Shown here one piece after another: positions 1 through 9,300 of a stretch of DNA of 64,000 nucleotides. The notes beneath the pieces were generated by a model, which had not been told where the DNA came from, made no database searches, and saw only the letters and a program-made list of their open reading frames with translations. A program made the translations under genes and the position numbers. How positions within the stretch are numbered: position 1 is the first letter of the stretch; each line of letters starts with the position of its first letter. The stretch comes from an uncultured Coriobacteriaceae bacterium (lineage in GTDB: Bacteria > Actinomycetota > Coriobacteriia > Coriobacteriales > Atopobiaceae): contig CACYWP010000015.1 in assembly GCA_902778135.1 (NCBI GenBank), positions 19,656 through 83,655 of the forward strand, written 5' to 3'.

Positions 1-188
1 CCGACGATGGTGATGACCGACGACAGGGCGTCGGAGAGGTTGTTGACCGCGTCGAGCACGATGGCGATGGAGTTGGAGAGCAGGCCGACCATGGCCTTGA
101 AAACCGCGAGCAGTATGTTCGTCGCAATGCCGATGACGCTGGTACGTACGATGGCGCTATCGCGCTCCTGGAGCACTGGTTCGCTCAT
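1..188 (-). CDS. Cation diffusion facilitator (CDF) transporter, N-terminal part only
   Basis: The gene runs off the left edge, so only its first 62 residues are visible. The translation begins MSEPVLQERDSAIVRTSVIG and continues into a membrane segment containing NSIAIVLDAVNNLSDALSS. This is the typical first and second helix of CDF family metal/proton antiporters, where the Asp of the (D)xxx(D) pair in helix 2 helps bind Zn, Fe or Mn. Both Asp residues (in LDAVNNLSD) are present. The ATG at 188 follows a strong GGGGAGG ribosome binding site. The metal exported cannot be judged from this fragment. Confidence 0.85.
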   Translation of the reverse strand, partial: MSEPVLQERDSAIVRTSVIGIATNILLAVFKAMVGLLSNSIAIVLDAVNNLSDALSSVITIV

Positions 189-253
189 GCGTTCCTCCCC
201 CACACATGACATATGACGCATTGCACCATTCTACCGTTCCGGTCGTCAATGGG

Positions 254-291
254 GGCAGGCACCAACGGAGCTTTGCCCATTGGTGCCTGCC
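254..291 (-). terminator. Hairpin downstream of glutathione peroxidase gene
   Basis: A perfect 12-bp inverted repeat (GGCAGGCACCAA at 254-265 and its complement at 280-291) lies just past the stop of the minus-strand peroxidase gene and before the CDF gene. It lacks a clear T tract, so it may be an inefficient terminator or an mRNA-stabilising hairpin. Confidence 0.5.
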
Positions 292-327
292 AGCTGACGA
301 GACCGTTGGAGGTGCGTGTCGAAAGCC

Positions 328-867
328 CTACAGCTGGGCGGCAACCGCCTTCTCGACGTCGGACATCTTGGCCGTAGGCTCGAAGCGGGCCACGAGGGAG
401 CCGTCGCGTGCGACGAGGAACTTGGTGAAGTTCCACTTGATGTAGGCCTTGTCGCCGAACTCCTTGTCGACGCTCTTGGCAACCTTGTTCATGATGACCT
501 TCTTCAGGCCGTCAAAGCCCTGGAACGGCTTCTCGGTGGCCAGCTCGACGAACAGCGGGTTGGCGTTGTCGCCGTTGACGTCACCCTTCTTGAACTGCGG
601 AAACTCGGTGCCGAACTTGAGGGTGCAGAACTGGTGGATCTCCTCGTCGCTCTCGGGGGCCTGGTTGGCGAACTGGTTGCAGGGGAAGTCGAGAATCTCG
701 AAGCCCTGCTCGCGGTACTTGGCGTACATCGCCTCCAGCTCCTCGTACTGGGGCGTGAAGCCGCAGCCCGTGGCGGTGTTGACGATGAGCAGGACCTTGC
801 CGGCATAGTCGGACAGGGGGACCTCGGTGCCGTTGGGCTTGATGGCGACGTGATCGTAGACGGACAT
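328..867 (-). CDS. Glutathione peroxidase family thiol peroxidase
   Basis: This 179-residue protein reduces peroxides. The peroxidatic Cys is C35 in NTATGCGFTPQY. The family signature FPCNQF follows at residues 61-66 with the catalytic Gln, and the tryptophan of KWNFTKFLV is present, so the active-site set is complete. Bacterial members of this family with Cys instead of selenocysteine usually take electrons from thioredoxin rather than glutathione; that is family knowledge, not seen here. The start chosen is the ATG at 867, preceded by GGAGAAGGG; an upstream in-frame ATG at 912 would add 15 atypical residues. It is a single gene with its own hairpin at 254-291. Confidence 0.93.
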   Translation of the reverse strand: MSVYDHVAIKPNGTEVPLSDYAGKVLLIVNTATGCGFTPQYEELEAMYAKYREQGFEILDFPCNQFANQAPESDEEIHQFCTLKFGTEFPQFKKGDVNGDNANPLFVELATEKPFQGFDGLKKVIMNKVAKSVDKEFGDKAYIKWNFTKFLVARDGSLVARFEPTAKMSDVEKAVAAQL

Positions 868-1058
868 GCGCAATCCCTTCTCCAATTGTTTGTGTACAAA
901 TCTATTGTACACATAGGTATAGCCGCGCGCAAGCGAAAACCGCGGTCAGCCACCGAGGCATCAGGGTGACAGGGGGCGGTTGACGCCATGGGACACGCCT
1001 CTGGCGCACCCGGTTGGCGCATAATGGGGAAACGGCAGGCACGAGTGGGAGGGCACCC

Positions 1059-1823
1059 ATGCATATCGCTTTCTTCGACATTGACGGGACGCTTGCGACA
1101 GGCACCAACGTGCCCCGGAGCGCTTCGGACGCACTGGCGCGGATGCGCGCGAACGGCGACCTGGTATTCATCTGCACTGGGCGCGCACGCGCGTACGTCG
1201 AGGCAAACTTCGGCGACTATGCCGACGGATTCGTGTGCTCCAACGGACGCATGGCCTTCATGGGCGACCGGACGCTGGTGGACGAGCAGCTCACGGCCGA
1301 CCAGGTGCGTCGGTTTACGTCCGTGCTGGACGGGGCAGGCGCGGGATACGCCTTCTTCGGCGAGCGCGACGCCTGGTACGGCGGGGACGAGCGATACCGC
1401 AAGGTGGCCGAGCCGGTGCTGAAGCTTGGCCCGCTCCCTCGCATCGAGGACCCGGCACAGGTGCACGCGTACAACTTCGACATCTACTTTGACGACGCGG
1501 CGCATCGCGAGCGCGCGGCACGGGCATTGGGCGACGAGTGCCTGGTCAATCCCCATGGGCCCCACCCCTCGGCGGACGTGACGGTCATAGGCTGCGACAA
1601 GGGCGATGCCGTGCGCGGGGTGGCGAAGGCGCTCGGTGTGTCGATCGAGGATACCTACGCCTTTGGCGACGGCATCAATGACCTCTCGATGATCGTCGCG
1701 GCAGGGCACGGAGTGGCCATGGGCAACGCCGTCGACGAGCTGAAGGCTGCGGCGGAGTTCGTGACGGCCGACATCGACAAGGATGGCGTGGCGCTGGGAT
1801 TGGCGCACTACGGACTGGCATAG
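1059..1823 (+). CDS. HAD-superfamily Cof-type sugar phosphatase
   Basis: The protein is 254 residues. Motif I is FFDIDGT at the very N terminus (nucleophile and acid/base Asp). The CTGRAR region gives motif II, and the C-terminal GDGINDLSMI gives the motif IV acidic pair, with K of the conserved CDKGDAV segment before it. The large cap insertion is of the C2B (Cof) type. Such enzymes remove phosphate from sugar phosphates or flavin precursors; the substrate cannot be told. The ATG at 1059 follows GTGGGAGGG with 5-nt spacing; an upstream ATG at 1014 lacks this. It is transcribed alone, convergent with the esterase gene. Confidence 0.88.
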   Translation: MHIAFFDIDGTLATGTNVPRSASDALARMRANGDLVFICTGRARAYVEANFGDYADGFVCSNGRMAFMGDRTLVDEQLTADQVRRFTSVLDGAGAGYAFFGERDAWYGGDERYRKVAEPVLKLGPLPRIEDPAQVHAYNFDIYFDDAAHRERAARALGDECLVNPHGPHPSADVTVIGCDKGDAVRGVAKALGVSIEDTYAFGDGINDLSMIVAAGHGVAMGNAVDELKAAAEFVTADIDKDGVALGLAHYGLA

Positions 1824-1883
1824 GCATCCGCAGGGCCTGTGGTCATAACATGCCAGACCATAGCCCCGGGCCTTCGTCTGGTC

Positions 1884-3068
1884 CTACAGGTCCAGCTTAT
1901 CGCGAATGATGCCTACGAGCTTCTCTGCGGTCTTGCGCTGCGTAGCCTCGTTGGGATGGCCGTTCGTTCCACAGCCATCCGCATCCATGTCGATGGGGTC
2001 GGACAGGTAGCACATGACATGCTCGTCCCTATAGAGACTCTTGTAGTTCTGCACAGCATGCTCGACGGAGGGATACAGCAACTCGCTGCCCGACATCGTT
2101 CCCAGCGTGCAGATGATGAGTGACTGGGGATTGCGGTCGCGGACGCGCTTGAGGAATACGACATAGCCGTTTGAGAACTCGCCCATGCGAGCCTTGTCAT
2201 AGCCCGTGTAGGTGAAGTCATTGGTTCCCAGATTGACGACCACGACATCGCTCTGGTGGGACTCGTAGTCCCACGTCTGCTCGTGGCCCTCGACCACAAG
2301 GTCATACAGGCGCGGAATGAGCTTGTCCTTGTTGCGCTCGTCATCCCCCGACCAGCCCGAGATGATGCCGTAGCCGCTGTAGCACACGACATCGTAGTCG
2401 GCATCGAGCTCTTGGGCGGTGAGGTACGCATACGACTTCATGAAGTTCTCGGTCGTCGTCTTGAAGGGGTCGTCGTTCCCCGCCGCCTCGACACCATAGG
2501 CGCAGGTGATGGAGTCCCCTACGAACCCGATGCCCAGGGCCTTCCCCGCCGTGGGTGCAATCGGTGCGTCGTCGTCAGACTCCACGAAGATGCCGCGAAC
2601 ACCTATGAGGCCCCGTATTGCCTCCGATAGGTGAATCAGCTCGACAACGGCTCCCTCAAGCGGACCGTCCGTCGGGACCTCGACGATGCGCGACCGCTTG
2701 CTCAGGGTGTCGTCCAACACCACCTCGCCATCGACGAGGACTGCGAAGCGCGGGCGCAGATCCGGCTCGTTGCCCACGCTCTCGTCGCCCACCACCTCGA
2801 GCTGGACGTGCGATCCGGTGACCTCGAACTCCACAGCGCTGCCACTCTGCGCGAGCCAGGTCACCCCCTCCTCCTCGAAGGTACGGCCAATGAGGCGGAC
2901 GTTGTCCGCGGTGGCGGGAATGGCCTCCTCCAACAGCGCTTCGGGAGCGCCCGTTCCGTTGCTCGCACCGTTGGTGGAGCAACCGGCAAGAACGGCGGAG
3001 GCAAGCAGCGAGGTCCCCAGCCCGAGCATGTGCCTTCTGCTCATGACCATCCCAGGTCTCTCGTCCAC
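1884..3068 (-). CDS. SGNH/GDSL esterase lipoprotein, CE2-like
   Basis: This 394-residue exported lipoprotein has a twin-basic N terminus (MSRRHMLGLG) and a lipobox VLAGC near residue 29, so it should be anchored to the outer face of the membrane. A beta-rich domain (about residues 50-160) precedes an SGNH hydrolase domain: block I is GDSI (FVGDSITCAYG), block III is NLGTND and block V is the catalytic His in HPNEATQ. This order, a jelly-roll followed by SGNH, is that of carbohydrate esterase family 2, which removes acetyl groups from polysaccharides; this assignment is inferred. The GTG at 3068 follows GGGGAGG with 8-nt spacing; ATGs 6 and 8 codons later are alternatives. Confidence 0.85.
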   Translation of the reverse strand: MDERPGMVMSRRHMLGLGTSLLASAVLAGCSTNGASNGTGAPEALLEEAIPATADNVRLIGRTFEEEGVTWLAQSGSAVEFEVTGSHVQLEVVGDESVGNEPDLRPRFAVLVDGEVVLDDTLSKRSRIVEVPTDGPLEGAVVELIHLSEAIRGLIGVRGIFVESDDDAPIAPTAGKALGIGFVGDSITCAYGVEAAGNDDPFKTTTENFMKSYAYLTAQELDADYDVVCYSGYGIISGWSGDDERNKDKLIPRLYDLVVEGHEQTWDYESHQSDVVVVNLGTNDFTYTGYDKARMGEFSNGYVVFLKRVRDRNPQSLIICTLGTMSGSELLYPSVEHAVQNYKSLYRDEHVMCYLSDPIDMDADGCGTNGHPNEATQRKTAEKLVGIIRDKLDL

Positions 3069-3360
3069 TGCAATCGCCTCCCCTTTGCCGCTCTGGCATC
3101 AAGCCTATCATAGCCCCCTTCGCATCACCTGATTCAACTCGTGATACCGCCTCAAAGACAGTCCCGCATCTCCCCCACCGACCTGGGGGTCGGTCGCTCT
3201 ACGCAGGCCACACACGGTTCCACCTTTGACGCATATCCAAACGGATGTGAGTGGTAGTCTCTGTGGGAATGCTGCACGATATGACAGGCCGCAGCATGGG
3301 TATCAGCGCATCCAGAGGCGTCGGAGGTGCGTTCTTGCGACAGGACGGGAGCCAAGAGGC

Positions 3361-4212
3361 ATGAGAATCGAGAGCGAAACCCATATGAACGAATTCGAGG
3401 CGTGGCTGCGCGCGACCGGCCTGAAGGAAAAGACGGTCCGGCGGCACCTTGACAACGTGGGGTTCTTCCTCGAGACGTATCTGCCACAGATGTCTGCGCA
3501 GAGCATCGAGGATGGGTGCCACTATGTGGGCGACTTCCTCGGCTACTTCCTCATCCGCAAGTGCGCATGGTCGACCCCCGCCACCATCAGGCAGAATGCC
3601 GCCTCCCTCAAGAAGTTCTACAGATGCATGCTGGAGCGGGGACAGGTAGGCCAGCAGGCCTACGACGAGCTGCTGACAACCATAGAGGAGGACATGGACG
3701 ACTGGATCGCCGACTGCGAGGAGTTCAGCAACCCCTCCGACGACCTTGACGACCCGTTCGCCTCCGATGGCAAGAGCCTGTTCGACCTCGTGTACGACAC
3801 GGTTGCCCAGGAACTGGGCCTCGGCGACCTGCTGGGAATCGGCGCAGGCGACGACAGGGGGTACGAGGACGAGCACCACACCCGCCAGGAGGTCATCAAC
3901 GAGCTAACGTTGGCGCTGTTCTACCTGACCTCGTGGGAGGAGGAGCCTGTCCGGGACAGCGGTATCAAGGTGCGGCGCGCATGGAAGTCTGCGGACTGGG
4001 ATGCGCTCGACTGGCTGCGCGACCAGGGGTTCGTCGACTGCAGCAACAAGGCGAAGTCGGTCACCATCTCCGAGGCAGGCGTCGAGCGGGCGGAAGATGC
4101 CCTGATCGCCCTCGGTTTCGACTACCTGGTCGAGACGGACGATGACGGGGATGACGATTCCCCCGCCAAGGCGGACGAGACGAGAGTCCGGGACGGCTGG
4201 AACGTACTCTGA
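3361..4212 (+). CDS. Integrase-SAM-like N-terminal domain fused to DUF6429-like domain
   Basis: The protein has 283 residues. Residues about 9-110 read like the core-binding (SAM-like) domain of tyrosine recombinases: EFEAWLRATGLKEKTVRRHL, then ASLKKFYRCMLERG. No catalytic recombinase domain follows (no R..HxxR..Y). The C-terminal part (about residues 180-265) matches the DUF6429 pattern: LTLALFYLTSWEE, RAWKSADWDALDWLRDQG, then KSVTISEAGVERAE, a winged-helix-like layout. An acidic linker lies between, and the tail ends in a run of Asp. It probably binds DNA but cannot recombine it. The ATG at 3361 was preferred over the ATG at 3385 and the much longer upstream extension. The 292 bases before it (3069-3360) show no gene or clear signal. 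Confidence 0.72.
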   Translation: MRIESETHMNEFEAWLRATGLKEKTVRRHLDNVGFFLETYLPQMSAQSIEDGCHYVGDFLGYFLIRKCAWSTPATIRQNAASLKKFYRCMLERGQVGQQAYDELLTTIEEDMDDWIADCEEFSNPSDDLDDPFASDGKSLFDLVYDTVAQELGLGDLLGIGAGDDRGYEDEHHTRQEVINELTLALFYLTSWEEEPVRDSGIKVRRAWKSADWDALDWLRDQGFVDCSNKAKSVTISEAGVERAEDALIALGFDYLVETDDDGDDDSPAKADETRVRDGWNVL

Positions 4213-4320
4213 CAGACAATGACGCGCAGCGGGAGGCAGCGCCCGCACGGCCCAACCCTGTGAGCTGGTCGACGTTTCGTGTGAGCGAGATTTGCCACCT
4301 ACGCACGTGCCGGTTTGACC

Positions 4321-4326
4321 TATACT
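4321..4326 (+). promoter_or_regulatory. Candidate -10 element of the tRNA-Pro promoter
   Basis: TATACT lies 13 bases before the mature 5' end of tRNA-Pro. No good -35 hexamer sits at 16-18 bp; TTGCCA at 4292 is too far away (23 bp). The call rests on the -10 and position alone. Confidence 0.35.
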
Positions 4327-4339
4327 GGGAATTCGCATT

Positions 4340-4416
4340 CGGGGCGTGGCGCAGCTTGGTAGCGCATCTGCTTTGGGAGCAGAGGGTCGCTGGTTCGAAT
4401 CCAGTCGCCCCGACCA
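4340..4416 (+). tRNA. tRNA-Pro (anticodon UGG)
   Basis: This 77-nt gene has a 7-bp acceptor stem (CGGGGCG at 4340-4346 with CGCCCCG at 4406-4412), a D arm with GCGCAGCTTGGTAGCGC, an anticodon stem TCTGC/GCAGA enclosing TTTGGGA, and a T arm CTGGTTCGAATCCAG. The anticodon is TGG, for proline. The 3' CCA is encoded (4414-4416). Nothing resembling an integration site was seen next to it. Confidence 0.97.
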
Positions 4417-4627
4417 GTAGACTCGCAGGTCATCGGCTCTGTCCGGTGGCCTGTTCCCGTTTATGCCAGCACGGGACCACATCGCATGGCATCGCCTCGG
4501 TGACCGTCCGTAAGGGCACAAGCAACGAAGACGGCACGCGAGCATCCACCCCGCCTCGCAGTCCCCGCCCATGACATAGAATTGGTGCCTGCACGCCTTG
4601 GTTTCGGTTCGTTGTAAGGGGGGCAGG

Positions 4628-5449
4628 TTGAAGAAGTACATCATGCCCATGATGATGTTCGCGGTCTTCGAAGCCGTGGCCATCACGCTCTGGCTGGCGA
4701 AGGGCAACCTCTTCTATCTCTTCAACTTCACCTACATCGGTGCATCGGTCGCACTTGGCGTCGGCCTGTTCATTCAGGGGAACAGAAACGCCCGACGCGT
4801 CACCCAACTGCTCGTCGGCCTCTACATGCTCGTATACCTGGGCTTGATCTCGAACGAGAACATGCAGATCGAAGGTTTCTGGTACTACCTGTTCACCGGT
4901 GTCTTCGAGGCCGCCACAATCCACTATGCCGTCGCAAAGATATTCGGGCCGCTGCTGTTCGGGCGCGGCTGGTGCGGATATGCCTGTTGGACGGCCATGG
5001 TGCTCGACTTCCTGCCGTACAAGGTCCCGCGGCATCCGAGGAGGAAGGGGCTGGGGCCCATCCGATACCTGACCTTCGCCGTATCGCTCGCGTTCGTGTC
5101 CGCCCTGTTCCTGGCCCACGTGGGAAACATCGAGCGCATCATGTTCTGGGCCTTCGTCGTAGGCAATGCCACCTACTATGCCGTGGGCATCGCCCTGGCC
5201 TATGCGTTCGAGGACAACCGGGCCTTCTGCAAATACGTGTGCCCCATCACGGTGTTCCTGAAGCCCATGAGCTACTACTCGCTGATTCGCATCACGTGCG
5301 ACCACGACAAGTGCATCGAGTGCGGGAAGTGCCGGCGCGCGTGTCCCATGGACGTCGACATGCTCGACGACTCGCGCAACCGCGTGAACGGCACCGAGTG
5401 CATCCTTTGCATGGAGTGCGTGAGGAACTGCCCGAGGAAGGCGCTCTAG
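4628..5449 (+). CDS. NapH/NosR-type membrane 4Fe-4S ferredoxin
   Basis: The 273-residue protein has about five membrane helices and two ferredoxin-type clusters at the C terminus: CIECGKCRRACP and CILCMECVRNCP, each CxxCxxCxxxCP. Further Cys motifs in the membrane part (GRGWCGYACW and CKYVCPITVF) are the hallmark of the NapH/NosR/CcoG-like family, which passes electrons between the quinone pool or flavins and exported reductases. No partner reductase is encoded here, so the physiological acceptor is unknown. The TTG at 4628 is preferred because AAGGGGGGCAGG stands directly before it; a TTG at 4598 and an ATG at 4643 are alternatives. The small gene at 5452 follows after 2 bases. Confidence 0.82.
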   Translation: MKKYIMPMMMFAVFEAVAITLWLAKGNLFYLFNFTYIGASVALGVGLFIQGNRNARRVTQLLVGLYMLVYLGLISNENMQIEGFWYYLFTGVFEAATIHYAVAKIFGPLLFGRGWCGYACWTAMVLDFLPYKVPRHPRRKGLGPIRYLTFAVSLAFVSALFLAHVGNIERIMFWAFVVGNATYYAVGIALAYAFEDNRAFCKYVCPITVFLKPMSYYSLIRITCDHDKCIECGKCRRACPMDVDMLDDSRNRVNGTECILCMECVRNCPRKAL

Positions 5450-5451
5450 CG

Positions 5452-5640
5452 ATGGACAGATTGGAAGCGTTCGAGAAGATGCTCTCCGACCTGCGGGGAC
5501 GGGCGGAAGCCGAGGCGAAGCTGATGCGGGAGCTCGAGGCCCAAGGCAAGAAGAAGAGCGCGACGTATCGCCAATACCTCTCCAACCGGCTGCTTTACAA
5601 GGCGATGCTTGACACCTACCGGGAGTACGGACTGCTGTAG
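5452..5640 (+). CDS. Small charged helical protein (62 aa)
   Basis: This short gene starts 2 bases after the stop of the membrane ferredoxin, with GAGGAAGG as a ribosome binding site, and is surely cotranscribed with it. The sequence (MDRLEAFEKMLSDL, then RGRAEAEAKLMRELEAQ) is rich in Glu, Lys and Arg and predicted to be almost entirely helical. No known family was recognised. Its position suggests an accessory subunit or assembly partner of the ferredoxin, which is inference only. Confidence 0.65.
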   Translation: MDRLEAFEKMLSDLRGRAEAEAKLMRELEAQGKKKSATYRQYLSNRLLYKAMLDTYREYGLL

Positions 5641-5761
5641 GCGCACCCGTGCAGGCACCGCCCCCCTGCCGCCCTGCCACCAAAAAGCCGAAGGTATGCA
5701 ATAATCGCTACCACCCGCCACGCATCTGGCGCACACACGGCTTCTGACCCCTGGAGGCATC

Positions 5762-6208
5762 TTGGTCGAACTCAAGGCGATAGCAGAGGACAACTTCATC
5801 GATGCGTTCAACCTGCGGCTTGCACCGGGGCAGGAGGACTACGTCTCCCACCCCATACGCAGCCTCGCACAGGCATATGTCTACCGAGACCAGTGCCAGC
5901 CGTTCGGCATCTACGCCCAGGGCAGGATGGTCGGCTACGTCCTGGTGATCTACGACTACGACGTGCCCGAGTATGACATCTGGCACATGGTGGTCGACGA
6001 GGCGCAGCAGGGGCGCGGCTATGGCAGCGAGGCACTCGACCAGGTCATCGACTACATTCGGACGAAGCCCTTCGGCGACTCGGACAGGGTCGCCCTGACC
6101 TGCAACAAGGACAACCTCGTCGCGATGAGGCTCTACGAGAAGAAGGGCTTCGTGGCCACGGGCATCGAGGATGAGGACGAGATCGAGCTTGCGATGACGG
6201 TTGGGTGA
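5762..6208 (+). CDS. GNAT N-acetyltransferase (spermine/diamine acetyltransferase-like)
   Basis: The 148-residue single-domain GNAT protein has the acetyl-CoA pyrophosphate loop QQGRGYGSEAL (about residues 81-91) and the motif B segment NLVAMRLYEKKGF. The N-terminal PIRSLAQAYVYRDQCQPFGIY resembles BltD/PaiA-like polyamine acetyltransferases. That substrate is a guess from similarity. The start is a TTG at 5762, chosen because GGAGG lies 4 bases before it and no ATG is near. It stands alone, followed by a strong hairpin at 6230-6263. Confidence 0.85.
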   Translation: MVELKAIAEDNFIDAFNLRLAPGQEDYVSHPIRSLAQAYVYRDQCQPFGIYAQGRMVGYVLVIYDYDVPEYDIWHMVVDEAQQGRGYGSEALDQVIDYIRTKPFGDSDRVALTCNKDNLVAMRLYEKKGFVATGIEDEDEIELAMTVG

Positions 6209-6229
6209 CGACCCCAGTCCGCAAGATAT

Positions 6230-6263
6230 GCGGCCCGGCCCCTTACGGAAGGGGTCGGGCCGC
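6230..6263. terminator. Convergent terminator hairpin
   Basis: A 15-bp stem (GCGGCCCGGCCCCTT with its near-perfect complement, one G-U pair) and a 4-base loop lie between two converging genes (acetyltransferase ending at 6208 and lipoprotein ending at 6306). The plus-strand side is followed by ATTCTCT. It may serve both directions. Confidence 0.7.
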
Positions 6264-6305
6264 ATTCTCTCGCCCTACGATGCTAGCGCAACCAGCCGTG
6301 ATGAA

Positions 6306-9300
6306 TCAGTTCTGCGCCTTCAAGGTGCAGTAGTGATGCAGCGTGATGACCATCTCCCAACGCGCAAGATTTGCATTGTATTTCTGGTCGGCAATGTAGA
6401 CCTCCGCTGCCGTAAGCACCTTGTTGTCGACAAGGTCGAAGCAATCGCAGGTCCAGTCGTACGTATGCCGCCTGGATGCCTGGTTATGCAGGCAGTGCTT
6501 CTCGGCGTCGCTAACGAGCACGTACCGGAAGTAGTCCTTGGTCTCGTATTCGTCGACTATGTTCTTGTAGGCATTGGACAGTTGGACGGAGAAGACGCCG
6601 CTGTGGCTCCACCTGTCGTGCCGCTTCAGAGTGGCGCTCCAACCGTTCGGATCGACGAATCCGATATCACTGCCCGTCATGGCCACAATCTCGTCCCAAA
6701 GCGTTTCGTACTTCGTGTTGGCCAGACGACCTACCATGGACTCGAAGTTGCCGCGCGTGATGGACCCGTCAAAGCCATAGGTAGTCACACCAGAGGGGCT
6801 GGAGCAGCGATTGCAGAACTCCGCCAGGCTGTCGCTGTAGATGGACTCCTCGCTTCCCAGGTCAAACAGCTGACCTGTCACCATGTTCTTCAGCTTCCCG
6901 TCGTCACGTGGGCGGGTCGCAAGCACGAACCGCGACTCCTCGATCTCGGTCTCCTCGCCCTTCTTGTAGGTCACCTCTCCCTGCACGACCTTTTGAACTG
7001 TCTGGTAGTTCTCCGTCAGGGCCGTCAGCGCAAACCTGTACTTCTCGGGGTTTCCACTCTTCCATGCCGTGTACTGCAACTGGGTCACGGCCGTCGTATA
7101 GCCGCAGATGTAGGCATACTGCAGACGCGTCAAGTACAGCGTACGGTAGATATAGGTTTCGGGCTCCCAGTTGAACAGCGTGTCAACGCAGTCGTTGTAC
7201 TCCTGTAGCACGCTCTTGGCGAGCACCGAACCGTCACCATTGATGAGGTTGCCGAGCTTGATGACATCTGCCGCAGCGTTGTAGCCATAGGTGGACTGGA
7301 TGCCATCGATGTCGTCGAGGAAACCCTCAAGTGCGGCCAACTGCTCGTCGCTCAAGCCGTCGAAGCCCTTCTCCTCGTCGTACTCCCACTTCACGGCATT
7401 TTCGTCCCACACGTCCGCCTCGAGAACCGAACTGTAGACTTCGGTCCGCACCAATGAGTCGCGCAAGTCATTGAGATCGCTCTTGTAGCCGAGATACGTT
7501 TCGACCTCATCCAGTTGGGTGGAAAGCTGGTCGATCTTCGAGTCGATGATCGTAATCTCGCTATCCATCTTGTTGAGCTTGTCCATCACGTCCTGGAGGC
7601 TGAGCAGCTCGCCCTCGCCAAAGCCGAGCGCCTGTGAGACGAAGCCGAACACGCCCCCGAATCCCTCCAGCAAGCCAGCGGGATTGCCCTTGGCAAACTC
7701 GGCGAAGGCGCCTGCCGTCTCGAAGATCTTCTCCATCGCCTCGAAGGCTTCCCTTGCCCGCTTCAGATCCTCGTCCTCGGTCGCAAGGTTGTAGGCTGTG
7801 TAGTCGACCATCCCATAGGCACCGTCCATGGCAGCGATATCGGCGTCTACCTCGCCGTCGTCTGTCTCCACATCGCTTGCCTCGCTCTCGTCGTAGCTTT
7901 CCCTCAGCGCCTCGGGATCGATGTCATCGGCAGGTACCGCACCCTCCTCGGTGTTCTCGTCGTCGGGAACGGCCTCTTCGGTTGGGTCATCCGAGGCGGC
8001 TTCCGTACCAGCGTCATCCTCGTCGGAGGGCTGGGCAGATTCCCCATTGTCATCGGCGGGGCCATCGCTGTCGTCACTTGCCTGCCTGAGTGCGATCTCT
8101 GACCCCGTCTCGAGCGCATACGCATCACGAATCAGGTCGAAGGACGCAGCGGCATCGTCCCCATCCGCCGGATCGTCAGCCAGGTCGGAAACGATGTGCA
8201 GGACCATCTCCGTCTGAGGCTCGGGCACGCCCCATGCGTTGCTCAGCACGCCCGGCTCAAGGATGATCTTGTGGCTGCGCGCGAACGTCGCCACGATGTT
8301 CTGCGCCTCCTCCAACGCATCCTTGCCTTCGGCCTCGGACAGCGCGTCCACCACCTTGCTGGGCAGATACACGGTGAGGAAGAGATGCGTGTCATCGACG
8401 CGCATGACGTCCTCGCCCAGCACCTGCGTCTCGTCGTCCAGCAGGTGGTCGACCGTCACCACTTCTTCGATGCCGGCGTCGGGAAGCGAGCAGGTGCCCG
8501 GATCGGTCTCTATCCGCGTGAGCAGATGCACGTCGTAGTCGGTGTCACCGTCTTCGTCCTGGGTCTTGCTCTCGACAGCAACGGTATCCTCGACGAACGC
8601 TTTCGCATGTGCCGACAGGCAGGAGAGCGCCGTCGCCTCGAACCCGTCCCTCTCGGCATTGCGCATGTCGTCCGACCCTATGGTCACCTCGCCACAGTTG
8701 GTGGCATCGGCAGCCACCGTTATGCCATTCTCCGTCAGCGTCGCATCGAGCGCGTCGAAGGCGTCGCGTGGCGAGCCGTCGGCGGAGGCGTCGATGCGCA
8801 GCGTCGCCCGCGTGAGCGACGAGCCATCATAGTCAACGCCCTTGATGCTCAGGGTCGCGTCGGCAAGGGAGAAGTCCTCGACAGCGGGCGCACGCACGAA
8901 TTCCGCATACCCCAGCGAGACGGGCAGGAGGAACTCCCCCGCCTCCTCGTCGTAGGCGCCTTCCAAGGGCAGGACCGTGGCGTCCGGCTCCCCCACCGAC
9001 AAGGCGATCAGCTGGGCGAGGGGGAAGTCATCGTCTGCACCCTCGCCTTCGTCTTCGCTCGCATACAGGAGCTCGTGAGGCTCGGCAAACGCGGCCGTGG
9101 ACAATCCCACATACGCGTAGGAGCCCTCCTCGGATTCCACCGCGTCGGAACGCTCCACGGTGACCGCCAAGGTGGTGTCGTCCAGACGGTTGGCCTCGGT
9201 CACGTCATAGCCGTACAGCACCCCATCGAGGCTGACGCAATCGGGACCTACCTCCGCGGCAAGCGGCGCGTCCGCCTGCAAGACCAGGTGCGCGACCGAC

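Noticed and set aside
251..291. Shared TTGGTGCCTGC sequence at 280 and 4583 as a repeat family
   Set aside because: Only about 11 bases are shared and the second site has no matching inverted arm, so chance is likely.
3361..4416. Prophage or integrative element at tRNA-Pro
   Set aside because: The integrase-like gene has no catalytic domain and there is no duplicated tRNA end or other phage gene nearby.
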